Below, piece after piece: positions 5,124-6,877 of a DNA stretch of 6,877 nt (position 1 is its first letter; every line of letters starts with the position of its first letter). Source of the DNA: Lachnospiraceae bacterium (GTDB lineage: Bacteria > Bacillota > Clostridia > Lachnospirales > Lachnospiraceae); NCBI GenBank assembly GCA_009774345.1, contig VSNR01000205.1, forward strand, positions 1-6,877, read 5' to 3'. A model generated the notes under the pieces. The model ran no database searches, was not told where the DNA came from, and was given only the letters and a program-made list of their open reading frames with translations. The position numbers and the translations under genes were made by a program.

Positions 5124-6812
5124 TTAGTATTGTATCTGATATGTCGATCGCACCATCTTGTGCGCACCATCCAGAATCCACCGAATCGTTTGGATCTCCT
5201 GCTGTATCGCACTTGTCGCACTTTGTTCCATTTGCTTAATATCTTCCTCCACGCCCTCCAGCATTGCTATGACTTCTTCACTTGTCACACCGTCCTCCCT
5301 GAAATACTTCACGTACTCAACCACCCTCGAAGCGATTTCCCGATACATGCGCAGTGTGATAATCTCACGATCAGGCTCTGAATCATTTAATTTTTTGAGT
5401 TCAACAAGGCTGTCCCAGTATTTCCCATACATTCCTGCGTCTGTACCGTCAATCTGCGATGCGATCACTGTCTTATAGAACGTGCCCAGCTCTACATACA
5501 GCTTGCATCTTCTGTATTCTGCTGCTTTTGCACTATCCTGTGCATAGTAGTCCTGCGCTGTCTGAAACCAACTGACCGCCCGCGCCTGACGGCTCTCCTC
5601 ATGCTCATAATAATACCAGTATGCATTGCCTATCTCATAGCAGAAATCAGCATATTCCTGTTCATTTTTCTCTTGAAAATGCTGTAGATACTGATGCGTA
5701 CTGATACCCATCTTGAGAAAAAGCTCCTCCTCCGCCTCACTGAACACCCCATCCTCGACTGCCCGCGCATAAAAGGCATGATAGGCATCCTGTCTGCTCT
5801 CATCAATGGCTACTGCATCAAAGTACAACCTGCATGCTTCCACGGAATCTGACGAAATCTCTGCCATATGCATAAGATTGTCATACACATTCTCCAATTT
5901 TCTGCCTGCTTCTACAGACAGTGCCGTCCCCCCGGCTGCACACAGTAACGTCATCCCGGCAACTGCCCCAAAAATTCTTAGCCGACGGCGGTATTTGCGC
6001 TGCGCCTGTATTTCCAGATCCTTGTAGTGTTCCAGATCATAGCAAAGCTCCCTGACAGATTGGTAGCGGTCTGACGGATTCTTCTGTGTACACTTATGTA
6101 TAATACACTCCAACCCCGTAGAAAGTCTCGGATTCCACTTTGTGATCGGATACATCTCATAAGGTGGTTCAGATGGATTATGCCCTGTCACTAAATGATA
6201 CAAGGTTGTTCCAAGACAATAGATATCCGTGCGTGCATCCGTCTGCCCCATACCGCCAAACTGCTCAGGCGCTGCATATCCATTTGTGCCAAGACAGCAG
6301 GTATCCGCCACATTGCGCTCTTTAAACTCCCGGGCAGTACCAAAATCAATCAAAACAACACTCCCGTCAGATTTGAGCATGATATTGGATGGCTTCATAT
6401 CCCGGTAAATAACCGGCGCCTCTCTCGTATGCAGATAGTCGAGCACATCACATAATTGCAGCGCCCAGTCAACCACTTGTTCCTGTGACTGTGCGCCTTT
6501 TTCTGCCAGAAGCCTCTCTAATGTGTTTCCTTCTATATAATCCATTACAATGAGAAAATTTTCATCAGAATCAATGACATCTATGATACTTGGAAGATTT
6601 GGATGCTTGAGTTTTTTTAATAAATCTGTCTCCATAATCAGACTTTGTCTTAACAGATTAAAATCCCTGTTCAGGGATTTTCGCACTTCTTTCACCGCCC
6701 ACGGTTTATTTGCCTTCTCATTGATGGCAAGATATACATTGCTCATGCCGCCATGACCGATTTCATTCAATATTTTATACTTGCCGTCTACAACGGATCC
6801 AATTTTTAACAT
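5124..6812 (-). CDS. membrane Ser/Thr protein kinase with helical outer domain
   Basis: The 562-residue protein begins with a complete Hanks-type kinase domain (about 10-265): Gly-rich loop GHGGMSNVY (19-27), ATP-binding Lys41 (AVK), helix-C Glu61, catalytic Y-R-D-M-K-P-S-N (136-143, Tyr in place of the usual His), D-F-G (156-158), activation segment with Thr171 and Thr176, and A-P-E-Q (181-184). All catalytic residues are present, so it should be active. A basic stretch (272-279) and one membrane helix (about 279-299) follow, then about 260 outer residues, largely helical and rich in Tyr, Glu and Ala, resembling TPR-type repeats. There are no PASTA domains, so it is not a PrkC/Stk1 orthologue, and the outer signal is unknown. 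The ATG at 6812 has AGGA eight bases upstream. The gene is followed closely by the small E-T-V-L-L membrane protein, its likely substrate or partner. No phosphatase gene is visible in the window. Confidence 0.95.
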   Translation of the reverse strand: MLKIGSVVDGKYKILNEIGHGGMSNVYLAINEKANKPWAVKEVRKSLNRDFNLLRQSLIMETDLLKKLKHPNLPSIIDVIDSDENFLIVMDYIEGNTLERLLAEKGAQSQEQVVDWALQLCDVLDYLHTREAPVIYRDMKPSNIMLKSDGSVVLIDFGTAREFKERNVADTCCLGTNGYAAPEQFGGMGQTDARTDIYCLGTTLYHLVTGHNPSEPPYEMYPITKWNPRLSTGLECIIHKCTQKNPSDRYQSVRELCYDLEHYKDLEIQAQRKYRRRLRIFGAVAGMTLLCAAGGTALSVEAGRKLENVYDNLMHMAEISSDSVEACRLYFDAVAIDESRQDAYHAFYARAVEDGVFSEAEEELFLKMGISTHQYLQHFQEKNEQEYADFCYEIGNAYWYYYEHEESRQARAVSWFQTAQDYYAQDSAKAAEYRRCKLYVELGTFYKTVIASQIDGTDAGMYGKYWDSLVELKKLNDSEPDREIITLRMYREIASRVVEYVKYFREDGVTSEEVIAMLEGVEEDIKQMEQSATSAIQQEIQTIRWILDGAHKMVRSTYQIQY

Positions 6813-6832
6813 ATATTTTTCCTAAAATTATT

Positions 6833-6860
6833 ATTGTACGGTATTAATAACATTCATTAA
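6833..6860 (-). promoter_or_regulatory. weak promoter candidate for the kinase gene
   Basis: TACAAT (6838 to 6833) is a good -10, but the best -35 at 16 bases, TTAATG (6860 to 6855), matches only half the consensus. The implied leader is about 14 bases. The window ends at 6877, so the kinase may instead be transcribed from an upstream gene. Confidence 0.25.
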
Positions 6861-6877
6861 CACTGCGGATTTATTGT

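Noticed and set aside
5104..5181. Longer start at 5181 for the small membrane protein
   Set aside because: It would overlap the kinase gene by 58 bp, and the added residues are the other frame of the kinase C-terminus. The start at 5103 has a ribosome binding site in the 20-bp gap.

Overview
The window reads as a piece of chromosome from a Gram-positive anaerobe of the class Clostridia, most likely a Lachnospiraceae-type gut bacterium. This is inference from the protein families and their style (a PASTA-less Ser/Thr kinase with a Tyr-Arg-Asp catalytic motif, a compact ECF sigma/anti-sigma pair, AGGAGG ribosome binding sites, moderate GC judged by eye), not from a marker gene. All six supported genes lie on the minus strand, so transcription runs from high to low coordinates. 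I see no rRNA, tRNA, CRISPR array, insertion sequence or phage gene.

Right part (6877 down to 4774): a membrane Ser/Thr protein kinase with a cytoplasmic kinase domain, one membrane helix and a helical outer domain. It is followed 20 bp later by a 109-residue single-pass membrane protein whose C-terminal tail carries a Glu-rich E-T-V-L-L motif, the kind of threonine peptide that FHA domains bind once phosphorylated. The two look like a kinase and a small substrate or adaptor.

Middle (4773 down to 2579): a monocistronic oleate hydratase gene (ohyA, MCRA family). It has a strong sigma-A-type promoter whose -35 is covered by a TGACCA-A-TGGTCA inverted repeat (probable repressor operator), an unusual hydrophobic N-terminal extension, and a clear hairpin terminator.

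Left part (2570 down to 174): a three-gene envelope-stress type operon: ECF sigma factor, translationally coupled membrane anti-sigma-like protein, and a lipoprotein that is a paralogue of the outer part of the anti-sigma protein. An ECF-type promoter (TGTAACC-N16-CGTG) sits immediately before the sigma gene, which suggests autoregulation. Both sensor proteins end in a PepSY-like segment and share one cysteine. The lipoprotein may be a soluble-side partner or decoy for the anti-sigma sensor; this arrangement is the part of the window I find most worth testing.

Positions 1-173 hold no gene I can support, only a weak minus-strand promoter candidate pointing out of the window.
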